Positions 49,352 to 61,973 of a stretch of 64,000 bases of DNA are shown in pieces (within the stretch, counting starts at the first letter, position 1; each line of letters opens with the position of its first letter). The position numbers and the translations under genes were made by a program. The notes beneath the pieces are model-generated. The model was not told the DNA's origin and ran no database searches. It was given only the letters and a program-made list of their open reading frames with translations. This DNA is from Clavibacter michiganensis (lineage in GTDB: Bacteria > Actinomycetota > Actinomycetes > Actinomycetales > Microbacteriaceae): NCBI RefSeq assembly GCF_016907085.1, contig NZ_JAFBBJ010000001.1:1-64000 (forward strand). The letters run 5' to 3'.

Positions 49352-50032
49352 ATGACAGCACGGATCCTGGTGGTCGACGACGACACCGCGCTCGCCGAGA
49401 TGATCGGCATCGTCCTGCGCACCGAGGGCTTCGAGCCCTCCTTCTGCGGGGACGGCGGCCAAGCGCTCGCCGCGTTCCACGAGGGCAAGCCCGACCTGGT
49501 GCTCCTCGACCTCATGCTCCCCGGCCTCGACGGCATCCAGGTGTGCGACCTCATCCGCGCGGAGTCCGGCGTCCCCATCATCATGCTCACGGCGAAGTCC
49601 GACACGGCCGACGTCGTCAAGGGCCTCGAGTCCGGAGCCGACGACTACATCGTCAAGCCCTTCAACCCGAAGGAGCTCGTCGCCCGCATCCGCACGCGCC
49701 TGCGCCCCGCGGCCGCCGCGTCGCCCGGGCTCCTCCAGGTCGGCGACCTCGTGGTCGACGTCGAGGGCCACGAGGTGCGCCGCGGCGAGGAGCGGATCAA
49801 CCTGACGCCCCTCGAGTTCGACCTCCTCCACGCGCTCGCCAGCCGGCCGCAGCAGGTCTTCACGCGCGAGATGCTGCTCGAGCAGGTCTGGGGCTACCAG
49901 TACAAGGCCGACACGCGCCTCGTCAACGTCCACGTGCAGCGCCTGCGCGCGAAGGTCGAGGACGACCCGGACAACCCGCGCATCGTCATGACCGTCCGCG
50001 GCGTCGGCTACCGCGCGGGGGCCGCGGCCTAG
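49352..50032 (+). CDS. mtrA: DNA-binding response regulator MtrA
   Basis: 226 residues, OmpR/PhoB class. The receiver domain has the acidic pocket (Asp9-11), phosphoacceptor Asp53 and Lys102; a winged-helix domain follows (LTPLEFDLLHALASRPQ, then VWGYQYKADTRLVNVHVQRL). MtrA controls cell-wall and division genes in actinobacteria, and is essential in mycobacteria. A TACCCT -10 box lies at 49315-49320. mtrB follows after 4 bases. It is divergent from the membrane protein operon. Confidence 0.97.
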   Translation: MTARILVVDDDTALAEMIGIVLRTEGFEPSFCGDGGQALAAFHEGKPDLVLLDLMLPGLDGIQVCDLIRAESGVPIIMLTAKSDTADVVKGLESGADDYIVKPFNPKELVARIRTRLRPAAAASPGLLQVGDLVVDVEGHEVRRGEERINLTPLEFDLLHALASRPQQVFTREMLLEQVWGYQYKADTRLVNVHVQRLRAKVEDDPDNPRIVMTVRGVGYRAGAAA

Positions 50033-50036
50033 CCCC

Positions 50037-51654
<1,618 letters not shown>

Positions 51655-51671
<17 letters not shown>

Positions 51672-53382
51672 TCCCCGCCCGCGCCGCGCGCCCCGGCGCT
51701 CGGCCCGCGCGGCCTCCGTCGCGCTCGTCGCCGCCTGCGCCGTGCTCCTCTCCGGCTGCGTCTCGATCCCGTCCGGCGGCCCCGTCTCCGAGGGCGACCC
51801 CGCCACCGTCACCGACGAGTCCGGCGTCAGCTACCAGCCGGACGGCCCGCAGGCGGGCGACGGCCCCGACGACGTCATCGCCGGGTTCGTCGACGCCGCC
51901 ACGAGCTCCGCCGACCAGTACGGCGTCGCGCGCCAGTTCCTCTCGTCCGACTTCGCGTCGCGCTGGGATCCGTTCGCGAGCGTCGTCGTCTGGGAGGGCC
52001 AGGCGACCACCTCGGAGGAGGTCGACGGCACGTACAGCTACTCCGTCACGACCATCGCCACGGTCGACGGGCAGGGCCACTACCGCGAGGTCGGCAGCGA
52101 TCAGGAGACCCACCTGTCCTTCCAGCTCGTGCAGGAGCGCGGCGAGTGGCGCATCGCGAAGGCGCCCGACGGCATCGCCCTGCGCTCCACCTACTTCCGC
52201 GAGATCTTCAGCGCGCACGCCCTCTACTTCTTCGACCCCACGTTCTCGTTCCTCGTGCCCGACCTCCGGTTCTTCGTCACGCGCGCGTCCCAGAGCGTCA
52301 GCACCCGCATCGTGAAGTCGCTCCTCCAGGGCCCGTCGCCGTGGCTGTCCCAGCCCGCGGTCGTCACGGCCTTCCCCGAGGGCACGAGGCTGGCGTCCTC
52401 GGCCGTCACGACCGCGGGCGGCACGCCGCAGGTCGACCTCTCGACGGAGGCGCGCGCGGCCGACGGCGTCACGCAGCAGCGGATGAAGCTGCAGCTGCGG
52501 CAGAGCCTGTCCAACATCCCGTCGGTGCTCGACGTGCAGATGCTCGTCGACGGCACGCCCCTCACCGTGTCGGACCTCGGCGGCCGCGGCCCGGTCAAGG
52601 ACCCGCAGGCCGAGTCGCGCCCGCTGGTCCTCGCGCAGGGCCAGTTCGGCTACCTCGGCGGGGGAGAGGTCGCCCCCCTCGGCACGCTCGGCACGCGCGT
52701 GGCCGCCCTCGGGGCCGATGCGGCGACCCTCAGCGCGGACGGCCGGCAGGCGGCGGTGCGCAACGCGTCCGGCGTCTGGTCGGTGGGCGACGGCGACCGC
52801 GACGCCGTCCTCCTGGACACGCGCCCGGGCCTCGTCGCGCCGTCCCTCGACGCCCAGGGCTACGTCTGGTCGACGCCCGCGTCGGATCCCCGCGGGCTCG
52901 TCGCGTGGGGCCCCGACGGCGTCGGCCACCCCGTCACCGTCAGCTGGACCGCCACCGGCCGCGTCGTCTCCCTCGAGGTGGCGCGCGACGGCGCCCGCGT
53001 CCTCGTGCAGCTCGAGACGGGCGCCGGGCCGCAGCTGCTCGTCGCGTCGATCGTGCGCGACGACGGCGTCCCGACCTCCCTCACGACGACGCCGCTCGAG
53101 CTCCTGGCGTCGCCCGGCACCCCGCTCGACGCGACGTGGGTCGACGAGCTCGACGTCGCCACCCTGACCCTCGCGCCCGACGGCGAGCGCCAGGTGGAGC
53201 TGCACCAGGTGGGCGGTCCGTCGAAGGACATGGGGTCGGCGGCCGACGGCGTCTCCATCACGGGCGCGAACGACGAGAGCGGCCTGCGCGTCCTCACGAG
53301 CGCGGGCGCCCTGCTCACGCCGCGGGGCAGCACGTGGCAGCAGACGGCCACGGGCGTCTCCTTCGTCGCGACCAAGCGCTGA
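51655..53382 (+). CDS. lpqB: Lipoprotein LpqB, regulator of MtrAB
   Basis: 575 residues. An N-terminal signal with lipobox LLSGC puts the lipidated Cys at residue 35. The mature protein has a GerMN-like domain (about residues 195-330) and a beta-propeller-like C-terminal half, the known LpqB layout. It is a membrane-anchored outside partner of MtrB. The GTG start overlaps mtrB by 17 bases, so it is made with it. The operon order mtrA-mtrB-lpqB-comF-hpf-secA is conserved in actinobacteria. Confidence 0.95.
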
Positions 53383-53443
53383 CGCCCTCCACGGATCCGC
53401 CGCGCCCGCCGATCCGGGGCCCGGCCCGTGCGACCCTGCGCGC

Positions 53444-54262
53444 GTGATCCCCGTGCCCGGGCAGCTCGCCCCCTCCCCGTCCTCCCCGTCCTCCCGCCTC
53501 CTGCCCGCGCTCCGCTCCGCCCTGCTCGACGCCCTCGCGGTCGTCGCCCCGGTGACCTGCGCCGGGTGCGGCGCCCCGGACCGCGCGGTGTGCCCGGTCT
53601 GCCTGGCCGCCATCCCGTGCCCGCCCCTCGTGCGGTCGCTCGCGCTGCCCGCCGTGCCGTCACCCCGCGGTCGCGTGCCCGCGGTCGTCGTGCCGGTCGG
53701 CTGCGGGAGCGCGTACGCCCCGCCCTGGCCCCGGCTCCTGTCCGCCCTCAAGGAGGAGGGCCGCACGGACGCCGCGCGCGCGTCGGCGGCCACCCTGATC
53801 CGCGCCGTCCGCGCGGCGGTCTCCGCGGCCGAGCGCGAGGCCGGTCCCGCCGCCGCTCCCGCGCGCGCCCTCGACGTGATCCCGGTACCGTCGCCCCCTG
53901 CCTCCCTCCGGCGCCGCGGCTACGCGCCCGTCGAGGTCCTGCTCGCCCGCGCCGGCATCGTCCCGCTGCGGGCGCCGGGCGTGACGGGGCTGCGGCGCCA
54001 CCCGCTCCGCTTCACCCGCCGGCCCGCCGACCAGGCCGGCCTCGGCGTGGCCGCGCGCGCGGCCAACGTCGACGGCTGCCTCGCGGCGCGCGTCGACCTC
54101 ACCGGCCGCCGCGTCCTCGTGGTCGACGACGTCCTCACCACGGGCGCCACCCTCCGCGAGACCTGCCGTGCCATCCGGAGCGCGGGAGGCGAGGTCGTCG
54201 CGTGCGCGGTCCTCACGGCCGTCCCCGGTCGTTCCCTCGGCGCAGCGTCACGCGCACGCTGA
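53444..54262 (+). CDS. comF: ComF-family phosphoribosyltransferase-like protein
   Basis: 272 residues. A zinc-binding N-terminus carries Cys39, Cys42, Cys50 and Cys53 (C-X2-C-X7-C-X2-C), and the phosphoribosyltransferase fold ends with VVDDVLTTGATL (Asp228, Asp229), the PRPP loop. ComF proteins take part in DNA uptake in some bacteria; here the role is unknown. The start is GTG at 53444, 61 bases after lpqB. The mycobacterial relative is Rv3242c. Confidence 0.92.
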   Translation: MIPVPGQLAPSPSSPSSRLLPALRSALLDALAVVAPVTCAGCGAPDRAVCPVCLAAIPCPPLVRSLALPAVPSPRGRVPAVVVPVGCGSAYAPPWPRLLSALKEEGRTDAARASAATLIRAVRAAVSAAEREAGPAAAPARALDVIPVPSPPASLRRRGYAPVEVLLARAGIVPLRAPGVTGLRRHPLRFTRRPADQAGLGVAARAANVDGCLAARVDLTGRRVLVVDDVLTTGATLRETCRAIRSAGGEVVACAVLTAVPGRSLGAASRAR

Positions 54263-54416
54263 TCGACCCGTCGCTCCCTGTGCATGTCCGATGCGCCCGC
54301 GATCCACCCGCCGGATGCCTCGCGCTGCGAGGAGCCCGAGGTCTAGGCTCGCCCGAAAGGCGTGAAAGTGATCGCCCTCTTCCAGCGGGCGACGCGTCAT
54401 GATCTGGAGGTACGTC

Positions 54417-55106
54417 ATGGACATCAACATCACCGGCCGCAACGCGGAGATCACCGACCGATTCCGCGTGTACGCCACCGAGAAGGCCGACAAGATCGTC
54501 CAGCTCGCCGAGAAGTCCATCTCTCTCGACATCAAGGTCTCGCGGCACAGCGAGAAGTCCGGCGGATCCGCCGGGGACGACCGCGTGGAGATCACGCTCG
54601 TGGGCCCCGGCCCCGTCATCCGCGCCGAGAGCAGCGCCGCCGACAAGTTCGCCGCCTTCGACCTCGCCCTCGGCCGCATGCTCGAACGGCTGCGCCGCGC
54701 CAAGGACAAGAAGAAGATCCATCGAGGCAACCACCGGCCGGTCTCGCTGCACGAGGCCGCCACCGAGGGCTTCGCGCAGATCGACCTCGACCCGGCCGAC
54801 GCCGAGCTCATCGAGCGCGTCAACGGGAAGAGCGTCGCACCGGTCGACCAGCCCGTCGACGAGGACGACTACTGCCCCGTGGTCATCCGCACCAAGGTCT
54901 TCCCGTCGCAGTCTATGACCGTCGACCAGGCCCTCGAGCACATGGAGCTCGTCGGTCACGACTTCTTCCTCTTCATCGACGCGGAGACCGACCGTCCGAG
55001 CGTGGTCTACCGCCGCAAGGGCTGGGACTACGGCGTCATCGGCCTCGCCGAGGGCGAGCAGGAGCTCGCGGGTGCGGGTGCCGGATCGCGGTCCCTGCGC
55101 CGCTGA
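54417..55106 (+). CDS. hpf: Ribosome hibernation-promoting factor, long form
   Basis: 229 residues. The N-terminal S30AE domain (MDINITGRNAEIT, then KADKIVQLAEK) binds the decoding centre; the C-terminal domain (VVIRTKVFPSQSMTVDQALEHMELVGHDFF-like, in short motifs KVFPSQSMTVDQAL and MELVGHDFFLF) drives 100S dimer formation. It silences ribosomes in stationary phase. GGAGG lies 6 bases before the ATG 54417. A TAGGCT box is at 54344-54349. It lies between comF and secA, as in mycobacteria (Rv3241c). Confidence 0.95.
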   Translation: MDINITGRNAEITDRFRVYATEKADKIVQLAEKSISLDIKVSRHSEKSGGSAGDDRVEITLVGPGPVIRAESSAADKFAAFDLALGRMLERLRRAKDKKKIHRGNHRPVSLHEAATEGFAQIDLDPADAELIERVNGKSVAPVDQPVDEDDYCPVVIRTKVFPSQSMTVDQALEHMELVGHDFFLFIDAETDRPSVVYRRKGWDYGVIGLAEGEQELAGAGAGSRSLRR

Positions 55107-55121
55107 CCCGCTCCTCCCGAC

Positions 55122-55153
55122 GAGGCCCCGCACGCTCCGGCGTGCGGGGCCTC
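55122..55153 (+). terminator. Hairpin terminator after hpf
   Basis: GAGGCCCCGCACGC pairs perfectly (14 bp) with GCGTGCGGGGCCTC around TCCG. It starts 15 bases after the hpf stop and lacks a T tract; secA therefore needs its own promoter. Confidence 0.75.
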
Positions 55154-55212
55154 GTGCATGACGCCGGGTGCACGGGTCAGCGCGCTCCCGGGATGAGGGC
55201 CGGACGAGCCGG

Positions 55213-55218
55213 TACTAT
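55213..55218 (+). promoter_or_regulatory. -10 box candidate for secA
   Basis: TACTAT lies downstream of the hpf terminator and about 87 bases upstream of secA. No clear -35 box. The leader of about 80 bases may carry regulation, but I see no known element. Confidence 0.4.
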
Positions 55219-55304
55219 GGCGAAGCTCGTCGGCGGCGACATCCGCGCGCCGTCACGGCGGTCGTCGTCATCCGGCGCCCGCCCATCTACGCAGGGAGAC
55301 ACCG

Positions 55305-58130
<2,826 letters not shown>

Positions 58131-58135
58131 GTCGT

Positions 58136-58168
58136 CCTCGGGCCGACAGGTCGCCTGTCGGCCCGAGG
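58136..58168 (+). terminator. Hairpin terminator after secA
   Basis: CCTCGGGCCGACAGG pairs perfectly (15 bp) with CCTGTCGGCCCGAGG around TCG, 6 bases after the stop; TCTTGG follows. Confidence 0.8.
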
Positions 58169-58188
58169 TCTTGGTGGCCTGTCACACG

Positions 58189-58226
58189 ACGAAGGGCACG
58201 CCTCCCGCGGGAGGCGCGCCCTTCGT
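58189..58226. terminator. Second hairpin between convergent secA and Rv3235-type gene
   Basis: ACGAAGGGC-ACGCCTCCC and GGGAGGCG-CGCCCTTCGT pair over 18 positions with one mismatch and almost no loop. It serves the leftward gene ending at 58242 and backs up the secA terminator. Confidence 0.75.
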
Positions 58227-58241
58227 GGTGTCGGGGAGTCG

Positions 58242-58829
58242 CTAGAGGACGTTGATGGCCGTCGCGCGCCAGCGTCGGTCGAGGCCCTCGAGCCGGATGG
58301 CGACAGCACGGGCTCGTGCTCGTCCATGGACCACGATGACGGCCTCGATGACGCCGTCCCGAGGGGAGAAGGACGTGACCGTGCCGATGGTGAAGACCGG
58401 TCGGGTCACCGACTGCCCCTTCGTGCGCCGGGCCCGAGCGCTGAGGACCACGCGCTTGAGGAGGTGGCGGTAGACGTCGTCGCTGACCCAGCGGGCGATC
58501 TGGTCGAGCTCGCGGGCTCCGGCGAGGATCTCGATGACGCAGCGGGTGAGGTTCTCGAGCAGCGGACCGGACGGAGGGAGGTCCTCGCTGCTGCAGGGCT
58601 GGCGCCCGAAGAAGTCGTCCACATCGAAGCGCTTGCGGACCGTGCCGCGCACGGTCGCTGTGGCCGCGGGTGCGGTCGCGGAGGATGAACCGGCCGCCGG
58701 GCTGGTCGCCTTCGAGGGGGCTGCTGCGGGCTTGCGCGCACCGGGACGACGGGTGGATGCGCCCTCGGCTTTCCCGGCGACGGTGCTCCGGCGGTCAGGG
58801 AGATCCTCCCGTGGCACTGCTTCACTCAT
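58242..58829 (-). CDS. Rv3235-family protein
   Basis: 195 residues. The first ~65 are Ala/Pro/Ser-rich and disordered, then RKRFDVDDFFGRQPC and a compact alpha/beta domain (LTRCVIEILAGARELDQIARWVS, split here into LTRCVIEIL and RELDQIARWVSDDVYRHL) and a beta C-terminus with GVIEAVIVVHGRARARAVA. The family is found only in actinobacteria, near secA, and has no known function. ATG 58829 has GGGAG upstream. The domain resembles SCO3033-type and Rv3235 proteins by pattern. Confidence 0.75.
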   Translation of the reverse strand: MSEAVPREDLPDRRSTVAGKAEGASTRRPGARKPAAAPSKATSPAAGSSSATAPAATATVRGTVRKRFDVDDFFGRQPCSSEDLPPSGPLLENLTRCVIEILAGARELDQIARWVSDDVYRHLLKRVVLSARARRTKGQSVTRPVFTIGTVTSFSPRDGVIEAVIVVHGRARARAVAIRLEGLDRRWRATAINVL

Positions 58830-59037
58830 GCGTCACTCCCATCCCGGTGCTCCCCCCCGATCGGGGGGACCACGATGACTTGTCAACTGTGACAGTGCGA
58901 GAGGCTCGGCGCACGTCCAGCGCACAAGATGTGGAGAACTGAGAGCGGATCTCAAGGAAGGGACCCAAGGTGACCCGGATGTGCCAGCCGTCCCCGCCGC
59001 CGCGCCGCTCGCTCCCCACGCCGGGGGCCGGCGACCG

Positions 59038-59643
59038 ATGAGGTGGGAGAACCTCTTCGACGACCTCGAGGGTCAGTGGGAGACGGCGCGGCTCGCCGAG
59101 GAGCGGGACCAGCGCGCGGAGGAGGAGCGGGTGCGCGTCGCGCGTACCGTCATGCGCGACCGCCTGAGGGCCCTCACCGCGTCCGATCAGGCGCGACCGC
59201 TGCGCCTGTCGCTGTCGGACGGCACGTGGATCGACCTCCGTGCCAAGGTGCTCGGACGCGATTGGCTGTCGGGGGAGCTCACCGTCCCGGGCGATGCGCC
59301 GTCGCACGAGGAGCGGGCGTGCATCCTCCCGCTCGCGTCCATCCACGCGCTCGCCCTGGATCGGGAGCAGGTGCGGTCGAGCCTCGCGCCCGTCTCCGAG
59401 CTCCCGCCGGAACGCGGCATCGTCGATCGGATCGGACTGCCGTTCGTCCTCCGGGACCTGTGCCGACGTCGGGCGCGCGTCGAACTGCGCCTCCGTGACA
59501 CCGTCGTCGGCGGCACGCTGGATCGCGTCGCCCGCGACCACGTCGACGTCGCGGTCCACGAGGCGGGCACCTCTCGCCGGGAGTCGGCCGTCTCGGGGTA
59601 CCGGCTGGTGCCCCTCGCGGGGATCATCCTGGTGCGGGTCTGA
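59038..59643 (+). CDS. Conserved hypothetical protein (actinobacterial)
   Basis: 201 residues from ATG 59038. I do not recognise a named family. An acidic helical N-terminus (MRWENLFDDLEGQWE, then an Arg/Glu-rich coiled-coil-like helix to about residue 45) leads to two similar beta-rich halves, LRLSLSDGTWIDLRAKVLG (about 60-80) and VELRLRDTVVGGTLDRVARDHVDVAV-like sequence (shorter core: LRDTVVGGTLDRV, about 155-170), each like a small barrel. A GTG at 58981 in frame is an alternative start. It is followed by the SAF and ATPase genes and may bind RNA or DNA. Confidence 0.6.
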   Translation: MRWENLFDDLEGQWETARLAEERDQRAEEERVRVARTVMRDRLRALTASDQARPLRLSLSDGTWIDLRAKVLGRDWLSGELTVPGDAPSHEERACILPLASIHALALDREQVRSSLAPVSELPPERGIVDRIGLPFVLRDLCRRRARVELRLRDTVVGGTLDRVARDHVDVAVHEAGTSRRESAVSGYRLVPLAGIILVRV

Positions 59644-59712
59644 TCGTCCGCGTCGCGGCGGCATGTGGACAACGCACGACGCCCGCGCGCGCCGTCCCCG
59701 ACATTGACCGGC

Positions 59713-60351
59713 ATGCCTCCCACCCCTCGTCCCGCGCGTCCGGCGCGCCGTCCCGTCTGGTTGGATCCCCGCTTCATCGTCGGGTTGGTGTTGGTCCTCG
59801 TGTCCACCGGCGGAGTGGTGGCGCTGCTGCGGTCCGCGGACTCGTCGGTGGTCGTCATGGCCGCGGGGTCCGCCCTCGACGCGGGGGCGACGGTCCATGC
59901 CTCCGACCTCGTGCCCGTGCGCGTCCGCATCGACGGCGCCGACGATCTCTACGTCTCCCCGGACTCCGCCGACGGGCTCGTCGTCACCCGCTTCGTGGGC
60001 GCCGGCGAGCTCGTCCCACGGTCATCCGTCTCGTCGGCGGACGCCCGCACCACCGCATCGGTCGTCATCCCCACGTCGGCGGGCGCCGACCACCTCGTCG
60101 CCCCGGGCACGGTGGTCGACATCTGGGCGGCCGCGGCGAAGGGCTCGGGCACGAACGCCTACGACGCGCCACGCGTCATCGTCTCGGGGGCCACCGTCAC
60201 CCAGGTCATCCGACCCGAGGGCTTCGTCGCGGATCAGGACCACACGCAGGTGCAGGTGACCGTGCCGCGTGAGGACGTGGCGGCGGTCCTCTCCTCCACC
60301 GACGCGCGCGACCAGATGACCCTCGTGCCCGTCGGCGATGCGGGGGCCTGA
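59713..60351 (+). CDS. SAF-domain membrane protein, CpaB/RcpC-like
   Basis: 212 residues. One helix (FIVGLVLVLVSTGGVVALL, about 22-42) anchors an outside SAF domain (VVVMAAGSALDAGATVHASDLVPV in pieces: AAGSALDAGATV and SDLVPVRV) followed by a beta region. The fold matches CpaB, the periplasmic part of type IVc pilus (Tad) systems. No pilin, CpaF or TadB/C gene is in the window. The next gene, a CpaE-like ATPase, starts 3 bases after the stop. Known Tad function is not shown. Confidence 0.78.
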   Translation: MPPTPRPARPARRPVWLDPRFIVGLVLVLVSTGGVVALLRSADSSVVVMAAGSALDAGATVHASDLVPVRVRIDGADDLYVSPDSADGLVVTRFVGAGELVPRSSVSSADARTTASVVIPTSAGADHLVAPGTVVDIWAAAAKGSGTNAYDAPRVIVSGATVTQVIRPEGFVADQDHTQVQVTVPREDVAAVLSSTDARDQMTLVPVGDAGA

Positions 60352-60353
60352 GC

Positions 60354-61964
60354 GTGGCTTCCCTCATCCTCGCCCTCCCGCCGCGCGTGGAGGACGCGCT
60401 CCTCCGTGACGTCGTCGAGGCCGGTCACACGGTCCTCGCCCGCGTCACGGGCGCGGCGGAGGTGATCTCCGCCGTCCGGGCGACCGCCATCGACCCCCTG
60501 CACCTGGTCATCGCGGCATCCGCGACGACGCTCGACCGCGACGTGCTCGCGGCGCTCGACGATCGGGGCGCACGCGCGGTCGCGGTGGCGTCGAGCGAGG
60601 CCGACCGTCGCAACGCGCAGACGCTCGGACACCACGAGGTCGTGGACGAGGGTGCCACCTGGCGCGAGATCGAGGAGCTGCTGCTCTCGGTGCGCCCTCT
60701 CGGGGCGGCCACTGGCCGGACGGCTGCAGGCGTCCGACGTGAGGACGCCGTCGCTTCGCACCTGGAGATGGGCTCTCCCGAGCGCTTCGCCTCGGACGAC
60801 GCACCCGATCGGGCCAGGCTCGCCGACGCCGGGGCCGGACGGCCTGCCCGTGACGCCGATGTCCGCGCCGACCCGCACGGCGGCCGGGATGGAGTCGACG
60901 GTTCCTCGCGCTCGGGCGGGAGCTCTCGCACGCGATCGGCACCGGACCGCCGAGCTCGACCGCTGCGAGCCCGTCTCGGGCTCGTCCGACGCCCGCGCGT
61001 GCCAGCTCCGATCCTCCCGGAGCCGGATCGGGACGACGCCGACGACGCCGTCGGCCGAGGGCGACCTGCCGGCCGGGTCATCGCCGTCTGGGGCCCGCAG
61101 GGAGCTCCGGGGCGCACCACGACGGCGCTGGCCGTCGCGGGCGAGGTCGCGGCGGCGGGTCGATCGGCCGTGCTGGTCGACGCCGACGTCCACGGCGGGA
61201 CGGTCGCTGCCACGCTCGGTCTGCTGGACGAGGCACCGGGGTTCGCCGCCGCCTGCCGCCTCGCCGCGGCCGACAGCCTCACGGTGCAGGAGCTGGAGCG
61301 GATCGCCCAGCACCACCCGTCGACGCGGGCGCCGGGGTTCTCGGTCCTGACCGGCATCTCGCGCCCGGACAGGTGGCCGGAGCTCGCGGAGGGCCGGGTC
61401 TCCGCCGTGCTGCAGGCGTGCCGGGGCTGGCGCGACTACACCGTGGTCGACGCCTCGTTCAACCTGGAGGACGACGAGGAGATCTCGAGCGACATGTTCG
61501 CGCCCCGCCGCAACGCGGCCACGCATGCGGTGCTGCGCGGCGCGGACCACGTCGTCGCCGTCGTCTCCGCCGACACGGTAGGTCTGTCGCGCTTCTTCCG
61601 CGCGTACGTGCAGCTCCTGGAGATCGTGGACCCGTCGCGGGTCTCCGTGCTCGTCAACCGGGTCCGCCCCAGCGCCGGGGGATGGGACGCCGCCAGCCAG
61701 GTGCGACGCACCCTCTTCCGGTTCGGGAGCGTGGAGGCCGCGGCGTACGTCCCGGAGGATAGGGAATCGCTCGATGCCGCGGTGCTGGCCGGCGCGACGC
61801 TCCGCGACGTCGCACCGAGGTCGCCGGCGCTCGTCGAGTGGTCGCGCTTCACCCGCACGACGCTCCTGCCTCCCGAGGACGCACCGCGGCGGGTGCGACG
61901 TGCGGAAGCCGCCCGGCGTCGAGGCGTCGATCCGGCGGGGGAGGCGCCCGCCCGGCCCGCATAG
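60354..61964 (+). CDS. CpaE/MinD-like P-loop ATPase
   Basis: 536 residues. A receiver-like N-domain (~130 residues) and a disordered Arg/Gly/Ser-rich linker (~135-235) precede a MinD/ParA-type ATPase domain. Its Walker A is GPQGAPGRTTT (247-257): the MinD signature lysine is absent and Arg replaces the usual Lys, as in other actinobacterial CpaE-like proteins. AVLVDADVHGG is the switch segment. Such ATPases localise pilus or secretion machines. The GTG start is 3 bases after the SAF gene. No cpaF-type ATPase lies nearby, so partners are unknown. Confidence 0.8.
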   Translation: MASLILALPPRVEDALLRDVVEAGHTVLARVTGAAEVISAVRATAIDPLHLVIAASATTLDRDVLAALDDRGARAVAVASSEADRRNAQTLGHHEVVDEGATWREIEELLLSVRPLGAATGRTAAGVRREDAVASHLEMGSPERFASDDAPDRARLADAGAGRPARDADVRADPHGGRDGVDGSSRSGGSSRTRSAPDRRARPLRARLGLVRRPRVPAPILPEPDRDDADDAVGRGRPAGRVIAVWGPQGAPGRTTTALAVAGEVAAAGRSAVLVDADVHGGTVAATLGLLDEAPGFAAACRLAAADSLTVQELERIAQHHPSTRAPGFSVLTGISRPDRWPELAEGRVSAVLQACRGWRDYTVVDASFNLEDDEEISSDMFAPRRNAATHAVLRGADHVVAVVSADTVGLSRFFRAYVQLLEIVDPSRVSVLVNRVRPSAGGWDAASQVRRTLFRFGSVEAAAYVPEDRESLDAAVLAGATLRDVAPRSPALVEWSRFTRTTLLPPEDAPRRVRRAEAARRRGVDPAGEAPARPA

Positions 61965-61973
61965 GCTGTAGCC
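61962..61973 (+). promoter_or_regulatory. -10 box for a leaderless pdtaS-type transcript
   Basis: TAGGCT (61962-61967) is followed by 6 bases and the GTG start. It overlaps the end of the ATPase gene. Confidence 0.55.

Noticed and set aside
61092..61125. Possible inactivating change in the P-loop of the CpaE-like ATPase
   Set aside because: The GAPGRTT form is shared by other actinobacterial proteins of this type, so it is a family feature rather than damage.
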